Shown one piece after another: positions 29,321 through 42,124 of a stretch of DNA of 64,000 bases. The DNA lies in the NCBI RefSeq assembly GCF_013377085.1, contig NZ_JACAAX010000001.1, positions 310,001 through 374,000 on the forward strand, given 5' to 3'. How positions within the stretch are numbered: the first letter of the stretch is position 1; each line of letters starts with the position of its first letter. The translations under genes were made by a program, and so were the position numbers. Source of the stretch: Rhodoplanes sp. Lineage in GTDB: Bacteria > Pseudomonadota > Alphaproteobacteria > Rhizobiales > Xanthobacteraceae. Under the pieces are notes generated by a model. The model was not told the DNA's origin. It ran no database searches and saw nothing but the letters and a program-made list of their open reading frames with translations.

Positions 29321-30565
29321 ATGACCCATCCGGCGGTTCGGAACGGCAGCTACGACGTCGCGCGCATCCGGGAGGATTTTCCGGCGCTGTCCCTGAAGGT
29401 CTACGGCAAGCCGCTCGTCTATCTCGACAACGCCGCCTCGGCCCAGAAGCCGACCGCGGTGCTCGACCGGCTCACTTATGCCTACACGCACGAATACGCC
29501 AACGTGCATCGCGGTCTGCACTACCTCGCCAACGCGGCGACCGAGGCCTACGAAGGGGCGCGCGAAAAGGTGCGGGCCTTCATCAATGCCGCGCGCGCCG
29601 AGGAGATCATCTTCACCCGCAACGCCACCGAGGCGATCAACCTGGTCGCCCAGACGTTCGGGCGCGAGCGCATCGGGCCCGGCGACGAGATCGTGCTCTC
29701 GATCATGGAGCACCACTCCAACATCGTGCCGTGGCATTTTCTCCGCGAGCGCCACGGTGCCGTGATCAAGTGGGCGCCGGTCGACGACGAGGGCAACTTC
29801 CTGCTCGACGAGTTCGAGAAACTGCTGACCGACCGCACCAAGATGGTCGCCATCACGCAGATGTCGAACGGGCTCGGCACCGAGGTGCCGGTCAAGGAGG
29901 TGGTGCGTCTGGCGCACGCCCGCGGCATCCCGGTGCTGGTCGACGGGGCGCAGGGCTCGGTGCATCTCGATGTCGACGTCCAGGACATCGGCTGCGACTT
30001 CTATGTGGTGACGGGCCACAAGCTCTACGGCCCGACCGGCATCGGGGCGCTCTACGGCAAGTACGATCTGCTCGCCGCCATGCCGCCGTTCCTGGGCGGC
30101 GGCGAGATGATCCGCGAGGTCTCCGAGGACCGCGTCACCTACGGGGATCCGCCGCACCGCTTCGAGGCGGGCACGCCGGCGATCGTCCAAGCGATCGGCT
30201 TCGGCGCCGCGATCGACTATGTCGAGTCGATCGGCCGCGGGCGCATCCGCGCCCACGAGCAGGCGCTCCTCGCCTATGCCCAGGACCGGCTGCGCGAGAT
30301 CAACTCGCTGCGCATCATCGGCACGGCGCGCGACAAGGGGGCGATCGTCTCGTTCGAGATGAAGGGCGCGCACCCGCACGACATCGCCACCATCATCGAC
30401 CGCTCCGGTATCGCCGTGCGGGCCGGCACCCATTGCGTGATGCCGCTGCTCGCCCGCTTCGGCGTCACCGCCACCTGTCGGGCCTCGTTCGGTCTTTACA
30501 ACACGACCGAAGAGGTCGACCGTCTGGCCGAGGCCCTGATCAAGGCGCAGGACATGTTCGCATGA
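29321..30565 (+). CDS. sufS: SufS, group II cysteine desulfurase
   Basis: The 414-residue PLP enzyme has the lysine in VVTGHKLYGPTGIGALYG and the catalytic cysteine in RAGTHCVMPLLARFG, the short-loop pattern of SufS/CsdA enzymes. It supplies persulfide to SufB, normally through SufE or SufU; neither is encoded in the window. ATG 29321 is used, with a GTG at 29312 as an alternative. The stop overlaps the sufT start by 4 bases. Confidence 0.97.
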   Translation: MTHPAVRNGSYDVARIREDFPALSLKVYGKPLVYLDNAASAQKPTAVLDRLTYAYTHEYANVHRGLHYLANAATEAYEGAREKVRAFINAARAEEIIFTRNATEAINLVAQTFGRERIGPGDEIVLSIMEHHSNIVPWHFLRERHGAVIKWAPVDDEGNFLLDEFEKLLTDRTKMVAITQMSNGLGTEVPVKEVVRLAHARGIPVLVDGAQGSVHLDVDVQDIGCDFYVVTGHKLYGPTGIGALYGKYDLLAAMPPFLGGGEMIREVSEDRVTYGDPPHRFEAGTPAIVQAIGFGAAIDYVESIGRGRIRAHEQALLAYAQDRLREINSLRIIGTARDKGAIVSFEMKGAHPHDIATIIDRSGIAVRAGTHCVMPLLARFGVTATCRASFGLYNTTEEVDRLAEALIKAQDMFA

Positions 30566-30969
30566 ACGACCAGAGCAAGCCGATGGATGCAGCCTCCTCA
30601 GCCCCGGTCGCCAACGCGACCGTCGCGGTGCGGCCCGGCGGCGGAGCGCTGCCGCCCGAGGAGGTCGCCCGCCTCACCGACGACATCGTCGCGGCGCTGA
30701 AGACCGTCTACGACCCCGAGATCCCGGCCGACATCTACGAGCTCGGTCTGATCTACAAGATCGAGATCGGCGACGACCGGGCGATCGCGGTCGACATGAC
30801 GCTGACGACGCCCAACTGTCCGTCGGCCCAGGAGCTGCCGATCATGGTGGAGAACGCGGTGGCGAGCGTGTCCGGCGTCGGGCCGGTGTCGGTCGAGATC
30901 GTCTGGGAGCCGCCGTGGGATCCGAGCCGGATGTCCGACGAGGCGCGGGTCGTCCTGAACATTTGGTAG
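30562..30969 (+). CDS. sufT: SufT/DUF59-family iron-sulfur assembly protein
   Basis: The 135-residue protein is a MIP18/DUF59 domain with DPEIPADIYELGLIYKIEI (about 53-71) and the conserved cysteine in LTTPNCPSAQELP. Such proteins help cluster maturation or transfer in SUF systems. The N-terminal 30 residues are a low-complexity Ala/Val/Pro stretch. Translation is coupled to sufS by an ATGA overlap. Confidence 0.92.
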   Translation: MNDQSKPMDAASSAPVANATVAVRPGGGALPPEEVARLTDDIVAALKTVYDPEIPADIYELGLIYKIEIGDDRAIAVDMTLTTPNCPSAQELPIMVENAVASVSGVGPVSVEIVWEPPWDPSRMSDEARVVLNIW

Positions 30970-30984
30970 GCGCCGGCGCGCGCC

Positions 30985-31000
30985 GTCCGGCTCGCCGGAC
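30985..31000. terminator. Small intercistronic hairpin between sufT and sufA
   Basis: GTCCGGC and GCCGGAC (30985-31000) form a 6-7 bp perfect stem 15 bases after the sufT stop. No T tract follows and sufA has its own strong ribosome-binding site, so this is probably an mRNA-processing or stability element. Confidence 0.35.
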
Positions 31001-31031
31001 GAGCCGCGGTATCCGGCAGTGGAGGTGAGCG

Positions 31032-31415
31032 ATGGCGAATGCGCGACCGAGGCCGCAGGTGATCCGCCTGACGGATGCCGCCGCGGCCCGCATCAAGGAC
31101 ATCATGGCGCGGGCCGACAGGCCGATCGCCGGGGTGCGGATCGGCGTCAAGAACGGCGGCTGCGCCGGCATGTCCTACACGATGGAATACGCCGCCGCGG
31201 TGGCGCCGACCGACGAGGTGGTCGAGGACAAGGGCGTGCGCCTCCTGGTCGATCCCAAGGCGGTGCTGTTCCTGCTCGGCACCGAGATGGACTTCAGGAC
31301 CGCGAAGCTCTCCGCGGGCTTCGTGTTCAGCAATCCGAACGAGATTTCGGCCTGCGGCTGCGGCGAGTCGGTATCGATCAAGCCGGCGGCCGTCGACGAG
31401 GTCGCGGCCGGGTAG
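31032..31415 (+). CDS. sufA: SufA/IscA-family A-type iron-sulfur carrier
   Basis: The 127-residue protein carries the three cluster-ligand cysteines of A-type carriers: one in NGGCAGMSY (Cys44) and two in the C-terminal ACGCGES motif. It carries clusters or iron to apoproteins in the cytoplasm. A near-perfect ribosome-binding site GGAGGTGA (31021-31028) precedes ATG 31032. It closes the suf operon and converges with the diguanylate cyclase gene; an R1 repeat fills the gap. Confidence 0.95.
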   Translation: MANARPRPQVIRLTDAAAARIKDIMARADRPIAGVRIGVKNGGCAGMSYTMEYAAAVAPTDEVVEDKGVRLLVDPKAVLFLLGTEMDFRTAKLSAGFVFSNPNEISACGCGESVSIKPAAVDEVAAG

Positions 31416-31470
31416 GGGCGGGCGGGTGCTTCTTCGTCCCTTGCGACGAGGAAGAACACGTTTCACGCGC

Positions 31471-31591
31471 CGTCATTCCGGGACGCGCGCCTTTGCGCGC
31501 GGGCCCGGAATCCATACTCCCGGTGCTGATTGTCATCGAGAGGCAGGGGTTAGGGTTCCGGGTTCGGGGCGTTGCGCCGCCCCGGAACGAC
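31471..31591. repeat. R1 palindromic intergenic repeat, copy 3
   Basis: The element opens CGTCATTCCGGGACG and closes CGCCCCGGAACGAC, with inner arms CCCGGAATCCATA / TTAGGGTTCCGGG and a GCGCGC..GCGCGC dyad in the left arm. It lies between the convergent ends of sufA and the diguanylate cyclase gene. Confidence 0.9.
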
Positions 31592-31651
31592 CAGTGTCGT
31601 GCAGGGTCGTCGATCACGAGAGCCGTGCCGGGTCGACGGCGCGACAATCCT

Positions 31652-32719
<1,068 letters not shown>

Positions 32720-32973
32720 CCGCTCACTCCGTCAGCAAGGGAGAGCGACGGTCGGCCGAGCGTCGGCGCCTTCGACCCGTCGTGGAAAGTCTAGGTCGGG
32801 CGGCTAAATTTGACGTAAACGACTGGTGACAAAGCAATGCGACAATGCGCGGCCAGAGGCTGCGCAAAGTCGATTGTCGGACTCGAAAAATAACCGGTTC
32901 TGGTGCCTGACGGTAATTTCGATCTAGCCCGACATGCGACTGCCCGGGCGGTCCGCCCGGGCGCGCGTCGACC

Positions 32974-34515
<1,542 letters not shown>

Positions 34516-34940
34516 GGACCCTCAAAGATAAACGCCCCGAACTCCCAGCCGCGCCGGTGTGTCGTCGACGTCGGATATGCGGGATGGGCGGTCGAACATA
34601 GGGCGAACCGACTGGCGACAACATAGGCGGACGGGTTGCAAAGTCAATGCTTCGCGCCGCGATAAGTTAAGTAAACGCCGTAAATTCCTGTCGTTTCTTC
34701 GTCACAAGCCGCGCCGGCGGCGGGTTGCCGGCCGCCTCGGCGCGCCTCCGCCCCACCTTGCTGCCGGACCGTCCGGCGCGACCAGACGATCGCGCATCGG
34801 CGCGGCGGTCAGCCCGTGCTGCGGCCGTGCTGCGCCGCAGAATGTTCCAGACTTTCCCGGCCGACGGTCTTCTCTCGGGGCCCTCGGGCCGCCTACAGGG
34901 TGCTGCAGACAAACAAGAAACATTCCGGGAGGTTCTTCTC
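34516..34940. other. Divergent gap between the helicase gene and pobA
   Basis: 425 bases without a supported gene. The first ~170 bases include an A+T-richer patch (GATAAGTTAAGTAAACG near 34660-34676) that could be a promoter. The frame in front of pobA is open but its translation is Arg/Ala/Pro-rich and unconserved. No regulator gene of the PobR type lies here, where one is often found. Confidence 0.5.
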
Positions 34941-36107
34941 GTGCGCACTCAGGTCGGCATTGTCGGCGCGGGCCCTGCGGGCCTCATGCTCTCGCTGTTG
35001 CTGCAGCGGGAGGGCATTTCGTCCGTGGTGCTGGAGTCCCGCAGCCGCGCCTATGTCGAGCAGCGGGTGCGGGCGGGACTGCTGGAGCAGTGGGCCAGAG
35101 ATCTGCTGATCGAGATCGGCGCCGGCGAGCGCCTCCAGCGCGAGGGCCTCGTGCATGACGGCATCCGATTGAGCTGCGGCGGCGCCCTGCATCATATCGA
35201 CTTCCGCCGTCTGGTCGGCCGCATCGTGACGATCTACGATCAGAAGGAGGTCGTGAAGGATCTGATCGCGCTGCTGCTCGATCGCGGCGGGCAGATCCTG
35301 TTCGAGGCCGAGGCGACGGCGCTCGACGGGCTCGGCGGCTCATCATCTGTGATCGCCTTCCGGCACGGCGGCGAGACGCGCGCACTCGCTTGCGACGTGG
35401 TGGCGGGTTGCGACGGCTTCCACGGCATCTCGCGTCCGGCCATCCCGGACGGCGTTCTCACCGTCTACGAGCGCGGCTATCCGTTCGGCTGGCTCGGCAT
35501 TCTGTCGGAATCGCCGCCGGCCTCGGACGAGCTGATCTATGCGTATCACGAGCGCGGCTTCGCGCTGTTCTCGATGCGCGCGCCGTCGCTGTCGCGTCTC
35601 TATCTGCAGTGCGACCCGGACGAGGATCCGGCGCGCTGGCCGGATGCGAGGATCTTCGACGAGCTGCGGGCGCGCCTCGGCGGGTCGTGCGCCCTCGCCG
35701 AGGGCAGGGTGCTGCAGAAAAGCGTCACGCCGATGCGCAGCGTGGTGGTCGAGCCGATGCAGCACGGTCGGCTGTTCCTGGCCGGCGACTCCGCCCACAT
35801 CCAGCCGCCGACCGGCGCCAAGGGCATGAACCTCGCCTTCGCCGACGTCGTCTTTCTCTCCCGCGCGCTGGCGCTGCATTACCGCCACGGCCGTACCGAT
35901 GCGCTCGACGCCTATTCGCGCACCTGCCTCGACCGGGTCTGGAAGGCGCAGCGCTTCTCCTGGTTCATGACCCAGCTCCTGCATCGCTTCCCGGACGAGA
36001 CTGCGTTCGACCGCCGCCGCCAGCTCGCCGACATCGCGTATCTGGCCGGCTCGGTCGCCGCCTCGACGGCGCTCGCCGAGAACTATTCGGGCCTGCCGCT
36101 GGAGTGA
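34941..36107 (+). CDS. pobA: 4-hydroxybenzoate 3-monooxygenase (PobA-like flavoprotein)
   Basis: The 388-residue FAD enzyme hydroxylates 4-hydroxybenzoate to protocatechuate with NAD(P)H and O2. It has the dinucleotide fold QVGIVGAGPAGLMLSLLL at the N-terminus, the DG motif VVAGCDGFHGISRPAI and the second FAD site LAGDSAHIQPPTGAKGMNLAFADV. The GTG start at 34941 is chosen because GGGAGG lies 8 bases upstream and because the dinucleotide fold then begins at residue 4, as in the family (about 390 residues). No protocatechuate pathway genes lie nearby. Confidence 0.94.
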   Translation: MRTQVGIVGAGPAGLMLSLLLQREGISSVVLESRSRAYVEQRVRAGLLEQWARDLLIEIGAGERLQREGLVHDGIRLSCGGALHHIDFRRLVGRIVTIYDQKEVVKDLIALLLDRGGQILFEAEATALDGLGGSSSVIAFRHGGETRALACDVVAGCDGFHGISRPAIPDGVLTVYERGYPFGWLGILSESPPASDELIYAYHERGFALFSMRAPSLSRLYLQCDPDEDPARWPDARIFDELRARLGGSCALAEGRVLQKSVTPMRSVVVEPMQHGRLFLAGDSAHIQPPTGAKGMNLAFADVVFLSRALALHYRHGRTDALDAYSRTCLDRVWKAQRFSWFMTQLLHRFPDETAFDRRRQLADIAYLAGSVAASTALAENYSGLPLE

Positions 36108-36171
36108 CGGCTGCGTGACGAAAACCGACTTGCGACGTCTCGCTCGGGTGGGGACTTTGCCGATGCGCTCG

Positions 36172-36293
36172 GTCGTTCCGGGGCGGCCCGCAGGGCCGAG
36201 CCCGGAACCCATGACCCCTGTCCGTCGAAGGCAATCGGCACCGGGGGTATGGATTCCGGGCCCGCGCGCTGACACGCGCGTCCCGGAATGACG
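36172..36293. repeat. R1 palindromic intergenic repeat, copy 4
   Basis: The element opens GTCGTTCCGGGGCGGCCCGCAGG and closes GCGTCCCGGAATGACG-like sequence, with inner arms CCCGGAACCCATGACC / GGGGGTATGGATTCCGGG. It lies between pobA and the TPR gene, which read in the same direction. Its middle segment GCAATCGGCACCGGGGGTATGG is shared with copy 7. Confidence 0.9.
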
Positions 36294-36462
36294 GGCATGA
36301 TCAGCCGTCCCACGCCGATCACGCCGCAGGCGCCCGCATGGTTGACGAAGCCTTGCGGCGCAGGCGCATGAGATCGATCTAATCAGACTCGATTTGGCAC
36401 GGCGCCGCGAGGGCTTCCATTACCGATCTGGTATAGTCTGTTCGGGTGTGGAGTTCTCTGGC

Positions 36463-37350
36463 ATGATCACCGTCCCCCGCATCCGGCGCATCGACATCGC
36501 GATCCTGCTCGGTCTGATCGGCATCGCTTTGTGGGCGCAGCCGGTGCGCTCCGAGTCGTTCTCCGAGAAGCTCACGCGCCAGCTCAACAGCAATGCGCAG
36601 CGCGAGACCTTGAAGGCGCTCGAGCGCGGACTCGTGGTCGATGAAGCGGCCATCAAGACCACGCTGCCGGAGGGCGCCGACCGACGCGTCGTGCTGAGGA
36701 CACGCGCCGCCGTTTACGAGAAGGTGGCGGACTTCGAGCGGGCCGAAGCCGATTTCACCACGGCGCTCTCGTTGGCGCCGTCCGATCCGGCCCTCTATCT
36801 CGATCGCGGCTATTTCTATCTGCGCCGCCAGCGCTACGGCGACGCGATGACCGACTTCATGGCGGGCGCCCGCATGGAGCCCCGCAAGACCGCCTATCCG
36901 TATGCGATCGGGCGCGTCTATGCCGCGATGGGCGAGCACGAGCGCGCCATCGGAAGCTACACGGACGCGGTGCGGATCGATCCGCAGGACGCCCGCGCCC
37001 TGCTGGCCCGCGCCGAGGCGAAGATCAATCTGGAGCGCTTCGACGAGGCGAAGGTCGACTACAACCGGGCGCTCCGCTCGGCGCTGCGCGGGCCGACCGA
37101 CCGCTTCTACGCCTATCTGGGCCGCGGCTATGCGGCGATGGTGCTGCAGGACTATGACGCCGCCGTCGCCGATTTCGACAGTGCGCTGGAGATCGACGAC
37201 AAGGCCTTCAACGCCATCGTCTGGCGGGCCTATGCCAACGAGAGGCGTGGCCGCACCGATCTCGCCATCGTCGATTACGAACGTGCCGTAGCCTACGATC
37301 CGGCCGACCAGGCGATCCGCACCAACCTGCAGCGGCTGCGGTCGAAGTGA
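36463..37350 (+). CDS. Tetratricopeptide-repeat protein with an N-terminal signal or anchor
   Basis: The 295-residue protein starts with a basic stretch and one hydrophobic segment (about residues 10-28, ending PVRSES), either a cleaved signal peptide or an anchor, and continues with five to six TPR units (for example ALYLDRGYFYLRRQRYGDAM, ALLARAEAKINLERFDEAK, YAYLGRGYAAMVLQDYDAA). It would be a periplasmic protein-interaction scaffold. The partner is unknown. ATG 36463 is used because the upstream extension is unconserved. Confidence 0.88.
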   Translation: MITVPRIRRIDIAILLGLIGIALWAQPVRSESFSEKLTRQLNSNAQRETLKALERGLVVDEAAIKTTLPEGADRRVVLRTRAAVYEKVADFERAEADFTTALSLAPSDPALYLDRGYFYLRRQRYGDAMTDFMAGARMEPRKTAYPYAIGRVYAAMGEHERAIGSYTDAVRIDPQDARALLARAEAKINLERFDEAKVDYNRALRSALRGPTDRFYAYLGRGYAAMVLQDYDAAVADFDSALEIDDKAFNAIVWRAYANERRGRTDLAIVDYERAVAYDPADQAIRTNLQRLRSK

Positions 37351-37468
37351 TCAGAAATTGTCTCCGACGATCATATCGATTCCACGACTTGCCGCTTGCG
37401 GCGAGAGGTCGGAGTGCGAGCATGAGCGAGGATTTCGGGTGAGGGGGGTATCGGATCAATATCCCGTG

Positions 37469-37572
37469 GTCATTCCGGGGCGCGGGCTGCAAGCCCGCGA
37501 GCCCGGAATCCATAACCCCTGTCAGCGTTTATGGATTCCGGGCTCGCCGCTGCGCGGCGCCCCGGAATGACG
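37469..37572. repeat. R1 palindromic intergenic repeat, copy 5
   Basis: The element opens GTCATTCCGGGGCGCGGGC and closes GCGGCGCCCCGGAATGACG, with inner arms CCCGGAATCCATAA / TTATGGATTCCGGG (a perfect 14-bp match). It is the cleanest copy. It lies between the convergent ends of the TPR gene and the UDP-glucuronate decarboxylase gene. Confidence 0.93.
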
Positions 37573-37596
37573 AGCGGCGGATCATTCCGCCCCCGC

Positions 37597-38541
<945 letters not shown>

Positions 38542-38641
38542 GGGCCGCCTTCTCCGGGGGCGTTGTCGGATTACCGGGAGTGCTTGTGGCAGGCGGGAGC
38601 CCGGACAACAAGGGGGCGCCGGTCTCGCCCGGCATGCGGCC

Positions 38642-40084
38642 TCAGGGCGTCGCCGCCGGCGGCCGGTCCTCCGGGCGCGGGGGGTCGAGACGCCGGTGCA
38701 GGGGTTTTCGGAACGCTGCGATCATGGCTGCGGCGGCCGCAGCGACGGCGGCGATCATCAGGAAGAAGGCCGCCTTGTCCATGCCGGACCACAGGCTGCC
38801 GAGCACGCCGGCCAAAAGATTGCCGGTGAAGCTCGTCCCCAGCCACACCCCCATCAGCAGCGAGACGTGGCGCGCCGGCGCCACCTTGGAGACCAGCGAC
38901 AGGCCGATCGGCGACAGGTACAGCTCGCCGAGGGTGAGCACGACGAAGTAGCCGAGCAGCCACAACCAGCTCGCCTTGCCGACGCCCATCGCCGCCGCGG
39001 CCATGATCAGGTTGGCCAGCGCCACGCCGAGGCAGCCGAGCGCCATCTTGGTGAGCGTCGAGGGCTCGCGGCCGCGCCGGCTCTGCCACGCCCACAGCTC
39101 CACCACCAGCGGCGTGAAGGCGAAGATCAGGAACGGGTTGACGGCCTGGAACCAGGTGGTCGGGATCTCGGCCGAAAAGCCGAAGAGCGACACGGTGCGG
39201 TCGGTGTGGTCGTCCGCCCACAGCGCGATGGTGTTGCCCTCCTGCTCGTAGGTCGCCCAGAACAGCGTCACGGGCACGCAGAGCAGCAGCACGGCCAGGA
39301 TGGCGCTGCGCTCCTCGCGGGCGAGCGCCGTGGTGTCGCGGCGCGCCGGGGCGCCGGCGAGGGCGTCGCGCGGCAGCGCCGGGCGGCCGGCGAGATAGGT
39401 TGCAAGGCCGATCAGCATGCCGACGCCAGCGGCGCCGAACCCCCAGTGCCAGCCGACCCGCTCGCCGAGCGAGCCGCAGACGAGGGGCGCCAGGAAGGCC
39501 CCGATATTGATGCCGACATAGAAGATCGAGTAGGCACGGTCGCGCCGCGCGTCGCCGTCCGCATAGAGGCCGCCGACCTGGGTGACGATGTTGGGCTTGA
39601 AGGCGCCGTTGCCGAGGATGAGGGTCGCGAGCGCCGGGAACAGCAGCGTCTCGAACGCCATCATGAAGTGGCCGATCGCCATCAGGACGGCGCCGAGCAC
39701 GACGGTACGGCGCTGCCCGAGAAGGCGGTCGGCGAGCAGGCCACCGAACAGCGGCGTCAGATAGACGAGGCCCGTATAGAGCCCGTAGACATGCGACGCG
39801 AAGGGTTGGGCGCCGAGCGGGCCCGTCAGGGTCTCCAGCGCGCCGCGCAGGGCCGCATAGCCCAGCACGGCCTCGGCGCGCTCCGGGTCGGACAGGTGCT
39901 TGACCATGTAGAGGACCAGGAGCGCCCGCATCCCGTAATAGGAGAAGCGCTCCCACATCTCGGTCCCGAACAGCACCGCCAGCCCGCGAGGATGGCCGAA
40001 CAGGTCGCCCCGCCCGGGCGAATCGGCCCCGGCCAGGGCGGCGGGGCCGGAGGGCGGCGACGGGGCGGCAGGCGGGGACTGCAT
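38642..40084 (-). CDS. POT/PTR2-family proton-coupled oligopeptide transporter
   Basis: The 480-residue membrane protein with about 14 helices has the ExxERFxYYG proton motif ([19 protein letters not shown], near residue 40), [14 protein letters not shown] and the PTR2 signature [14 protein letters not shown]. It imports di- and tripeptides with protons. The first 25 residues (Pro/Ala/Ser/Gly) are cytoplasmic. The start MQSPP at 40084 leaves a short tail; the frame is open further upstream but unconserved. It is divergent from the methyltransferase-like gene. Confidence 0.94.
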   Translation of the reverse strand: MQSPPAAPSPPSGPAALAGADSPGRGDLFGHPRGLAVLFGTEMWERFSYYGMRALLVLYMVKHLSDPERAEAVLGYAALRGALETLTGPLGAQPFASHVYGLYTGLVYLTPLFGGLLADRLLGQRRTVVLGAVLMAIGHFMMAFETLLFPALATLILGNGAFKPNIVTQVGGLYADGDARRDRAYSIFYVGINIGAFLAPLVCGSLGERVGWHWGFGAAGVGMLIGLATYLAGRPALPRDALAGAPARRDTTALAREERSAILAVLLLCVPVTLFWATYEQEGNTIALWADDHTDRTVSLFGFSAEIPTTWFQAVNPFLIFAFTPLVVELWAWQSRRGREPSTLTKMALGCLGVALANLIMAAAAMGVGKASWLWLLGYFVVLTLGELYLSPIGLSLVSKVAPARHVSLLMGVWLGTSFTGNLLAGVLGSLWSGMDKAAFFLMIAAVAAAAAAMIAAFRKPLHRRLDPPRPEDRPPAATP

Positions 40085-40223
40085 GGGCTGGTTCCACGGA
40101 GCGGACCCGGCGCGATTTTCGCGCGGGCACGAAACCGCCAGTTTAGGGGGAGAGCGTGGTCCGGCGAAATGGGCACTGTCCGGCGCAGCGGTTGCGCCGG
40201 CGGATGCCCGGCAGCGAGGCAAT

Positions 40224-40736
40224 ATGGTGGAGGCAAATGACAGGGCCGGCGTGATCGCGCCGCCGCCCGTGATCGCGGCCGCGACGCTGGCGCTGGCCTT
40301 GCTCCTCGAGTGGCTGTGGCCGAGCGGGGTATCGGACTGGCTCGGCCTCGGCCTTCGCCTGGCGATCGCCGCCGTATTGGCGCTCGCCGGCGGCGCGCTG
40401 GCAGTCGCGGGCGAGCGCCGCTTCGCCGAGGCCGGCACCGATCCGCTGCCGTGGCGGCCCGCCTCCGCTCTGGTGACGGACGGCCTCTACCGCCACCTGC
40501 GCAACCCGATGTATGTCGGGCTCGGCCTGCTGATGCTCGCCGTCGCGGTCGGCTTCGCCTCGGTATGGCTGCTCGCGCTGCTGGTGCCGGCCAGCCTTCT
40601 CCTCCATCACGGCGTGGTGCTGCGCGAGGAACGTTACCTCGAGGCCAAGTTCGGCGACGACTACCGGCGCTTCAAGGCGCAAGTGCCGCGCTACGGTTGG
40701 CCGCCGCGGCGGGGCGGCTCGAGCACCCGCCCTTAA
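40224..40736 (+). CDS. Isoprenylcysteine carboxyl methyltransferase-family (ICMT/PEMT-like) membrane protein
   Basis: The 170-residue protein has three to four hydrophobic helices and the family's C-terminal SAM-binding pattern: TDGLYRHLRNPMYVGLGLLML (near 89-109), then LREERYLEAKFGDDYRRFKAQVPRY near the end. Bacterial members methylate isoprenylcysteine-like or other small substrates; the function is generally unknown. ATG 40224 is chosen because the upstream frame has no homology-like pattern. Its stop overlaps the 3' end of the convergent epimerase gene by 4 bases. Confidence 0.88.
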   Translation: MVEANDRAGVIAPPPVIAAATLALALLLEWLWPSGVSDWLGLGLRLAIAAVLALAGGALAVAGERRFAEAGTDPLPWRPASALVTDGLYRHLRNPMYVGLGLLMLAVAVGFASVWLLALLVPASLLLHHGVVLREERYLEAKFGDDYRRFKAQVPRYGWPPRRGGSSTRP

Positions 40737-41695
40737 AGCTTGCGCCCGGCGGCGCTGACGGCAGCCGCCTCGGCGGCGCTCGCCCGCACGGTGGCGCGCA
40801 GGCCGCCGCGGGTCTCGACCGGCGGCCGCCAGCCGGTGGCGAGCAGCTTGCCGGGATCGACCACCAGCTCGCCGCCGATACGGTCCCACAGCACGCTGCG
40901 CTCGTTGGTGCGCAGCAGGATCTCGAACGGGGCGGGCGGCGCCGGGCTCCCCGGGGCCGGGCGGCCGGCCGCCTCGCGCAGGATCGTGATCATCTCGGCG
41001 AGCGTGATCGGATCGGGATCGGCGACCACATAGGTCTCGCCCAGCGTCGCCGGGTTGTCGAGGCAGAACACCAGCGCATCGACCAGATTGTCGAGGGCGA
41101 GCAGCGAGCGGCGGTTGGAGAAGGCGGCGGCCGGCAACGGCCAGGGCGATGCCGAGATCCGCATCAGCAGCGCCATGTTGCCCTTGACGTGCGGGCCGTA
41201 GACGAGCGCCGGCCGCAGGATCGTGAAGGGGATGCGGGTGGCGCGCAGCTCCGCCTCGGCGGCGAGCTTGGCCCGGTCATAGGCCGTCACCGGGTGCGGC
41301 TCGTCGGCTTCGCTGACGGCATGGGTCGCCGAGGCGCCGGCCTGGGCGCCGATCGACGAGACGAAGACGAAGCGCTGGATCGGTCGGCCCATGCAGGCAC
41401 GGGCGAGCTCGCCGGTCGCGCCGCGGATCACCCGGTCGTAGCCGGCGTCCTCGACGCCGCTGCGATGGGCCATGCCGGCGAGGTGGACGACCTCGTCGAC
41501 GCCGGCGAGCAGCGGGGCCCAGTCGACATGGTCGGCGAGGTCGGGCAGGGGCGCGGGCTCGATGCGGTCGCCGCCCCGGATGCTCGCCGGCGTGCGGGCT
41601 GCCGCCCGCACCAGCCGCCCGGTCGCCGCCAGCGCTGGGACCAGCGCGCGGCCGACAAAGCCTGTGGCTCCGGTGACGAGGACGCGTCGCGTCAC
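40733..41695 (-). CDS. NAD-dependent epimerase/dehydratase (extended SDR)
   Basis: The 320-residue protein has the nucleotide site VLVTGATGFVGRALVPALA at residues 5-23, the SSIGAQAG region and a YDRAKLAAE motif (Tyr and Lys three residues apart), followed by TILRPALVYGPHVKGNM. It resembles UDP-sugar epimerases and cell-envelope SDRs. The start codon is GTG at 41695. It ends within 4 bases of the convergent ICMT-like gene. A substrate cannot be assigned. Confidence 0.88.
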   Translation of the reverse strand: MTRRVLVTGATGFVGRALVPALAATGRLVRAAARTPASIRGGDRIEPAPLPDLADHVDWAPLLAGVDEVVHLAGMAHRSGVEDAGYDRVIRGATGELARACMGRPIQRFVFVSSIGAQAGASATHAVSEADEPHPVTAYDRAKLAAEAELRATRIPFTILRPALVYGPHVKGNMALLMRISASPWPLPAAAFSNRRSLLALDNLVDALVFCLDNPATLGETYVVADPDPITLAEMITILREAAGRPAPGSPAPPAPFEILLRTNERSVLWDRIGGELVVDPGKLLATGWRPPVETRGGLRATVRASAAEAAAVSAAGRKL

Positions 41696-42124
41696 GGCGG
41701 GTCTCGCCCCGGTGCGCCCGTCGAGGCCGGTGGCGCCGACATGTCCGCGGCCGCAAGCATCCCGGGCCGGACCGGACCGCCCGATCCTGCCAGTCGCCCC
41801 GTACCCGCCACCTGAGCACCCATGACGATCCTACCGGCGCGACTGGCCGTTCGACACATCGGCGCGCGCGGTTGCTTTGCTTCGGCCGGCGAGACTCTCG
41901 CGCCGCGATGTTGCGAGTTAATCACAACGCGCAGCAGGCCGGTAGCAGATCCGGTTGATTTGCCCGTCCTGTTTGCAGTCCCGCGAGGCCCACCGAGGGA
42001 GGACGCGGCCCCCGGCGGGGAGAGGCCGGAGGCCGCGTCAGACGCCGTTCCGGGCGGGAACGGCGGGGAGCTCGGCTGCCGTGGGAGCGGCAGGGTGGAG
42101 AGGGCGAGGCGGGCCGGAGAACGG
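41696..42124. other. Gene-poor gap between the epimerase and flgH
   Basis: 429 bases with no supported gene. On the minus strand it holds the region downstream of flgH, with a perfect hairpin at 42002-42039 that may end that operon, and the upstream region of the epimerase gene. A short patch near 41960-42000 reads GLAGLQTGRAN in one frame, which is likely a repeat remnant, not a gene. Confidence 0.45.
42002..42039 (-). terminator. Hairpin downstream of the flgF-flgG-flgA-flgH operon
   Basis: GACGCGGCC (42002-42010) and GGCCGCGTC (42031-42039) are exact inverse complements, and the region between them also holds a CCCGGCGGGG segment. It lies 86 bases past the flgH stop. There is no T tract, so the role is inferred from position. 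Confidence 0.5.
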
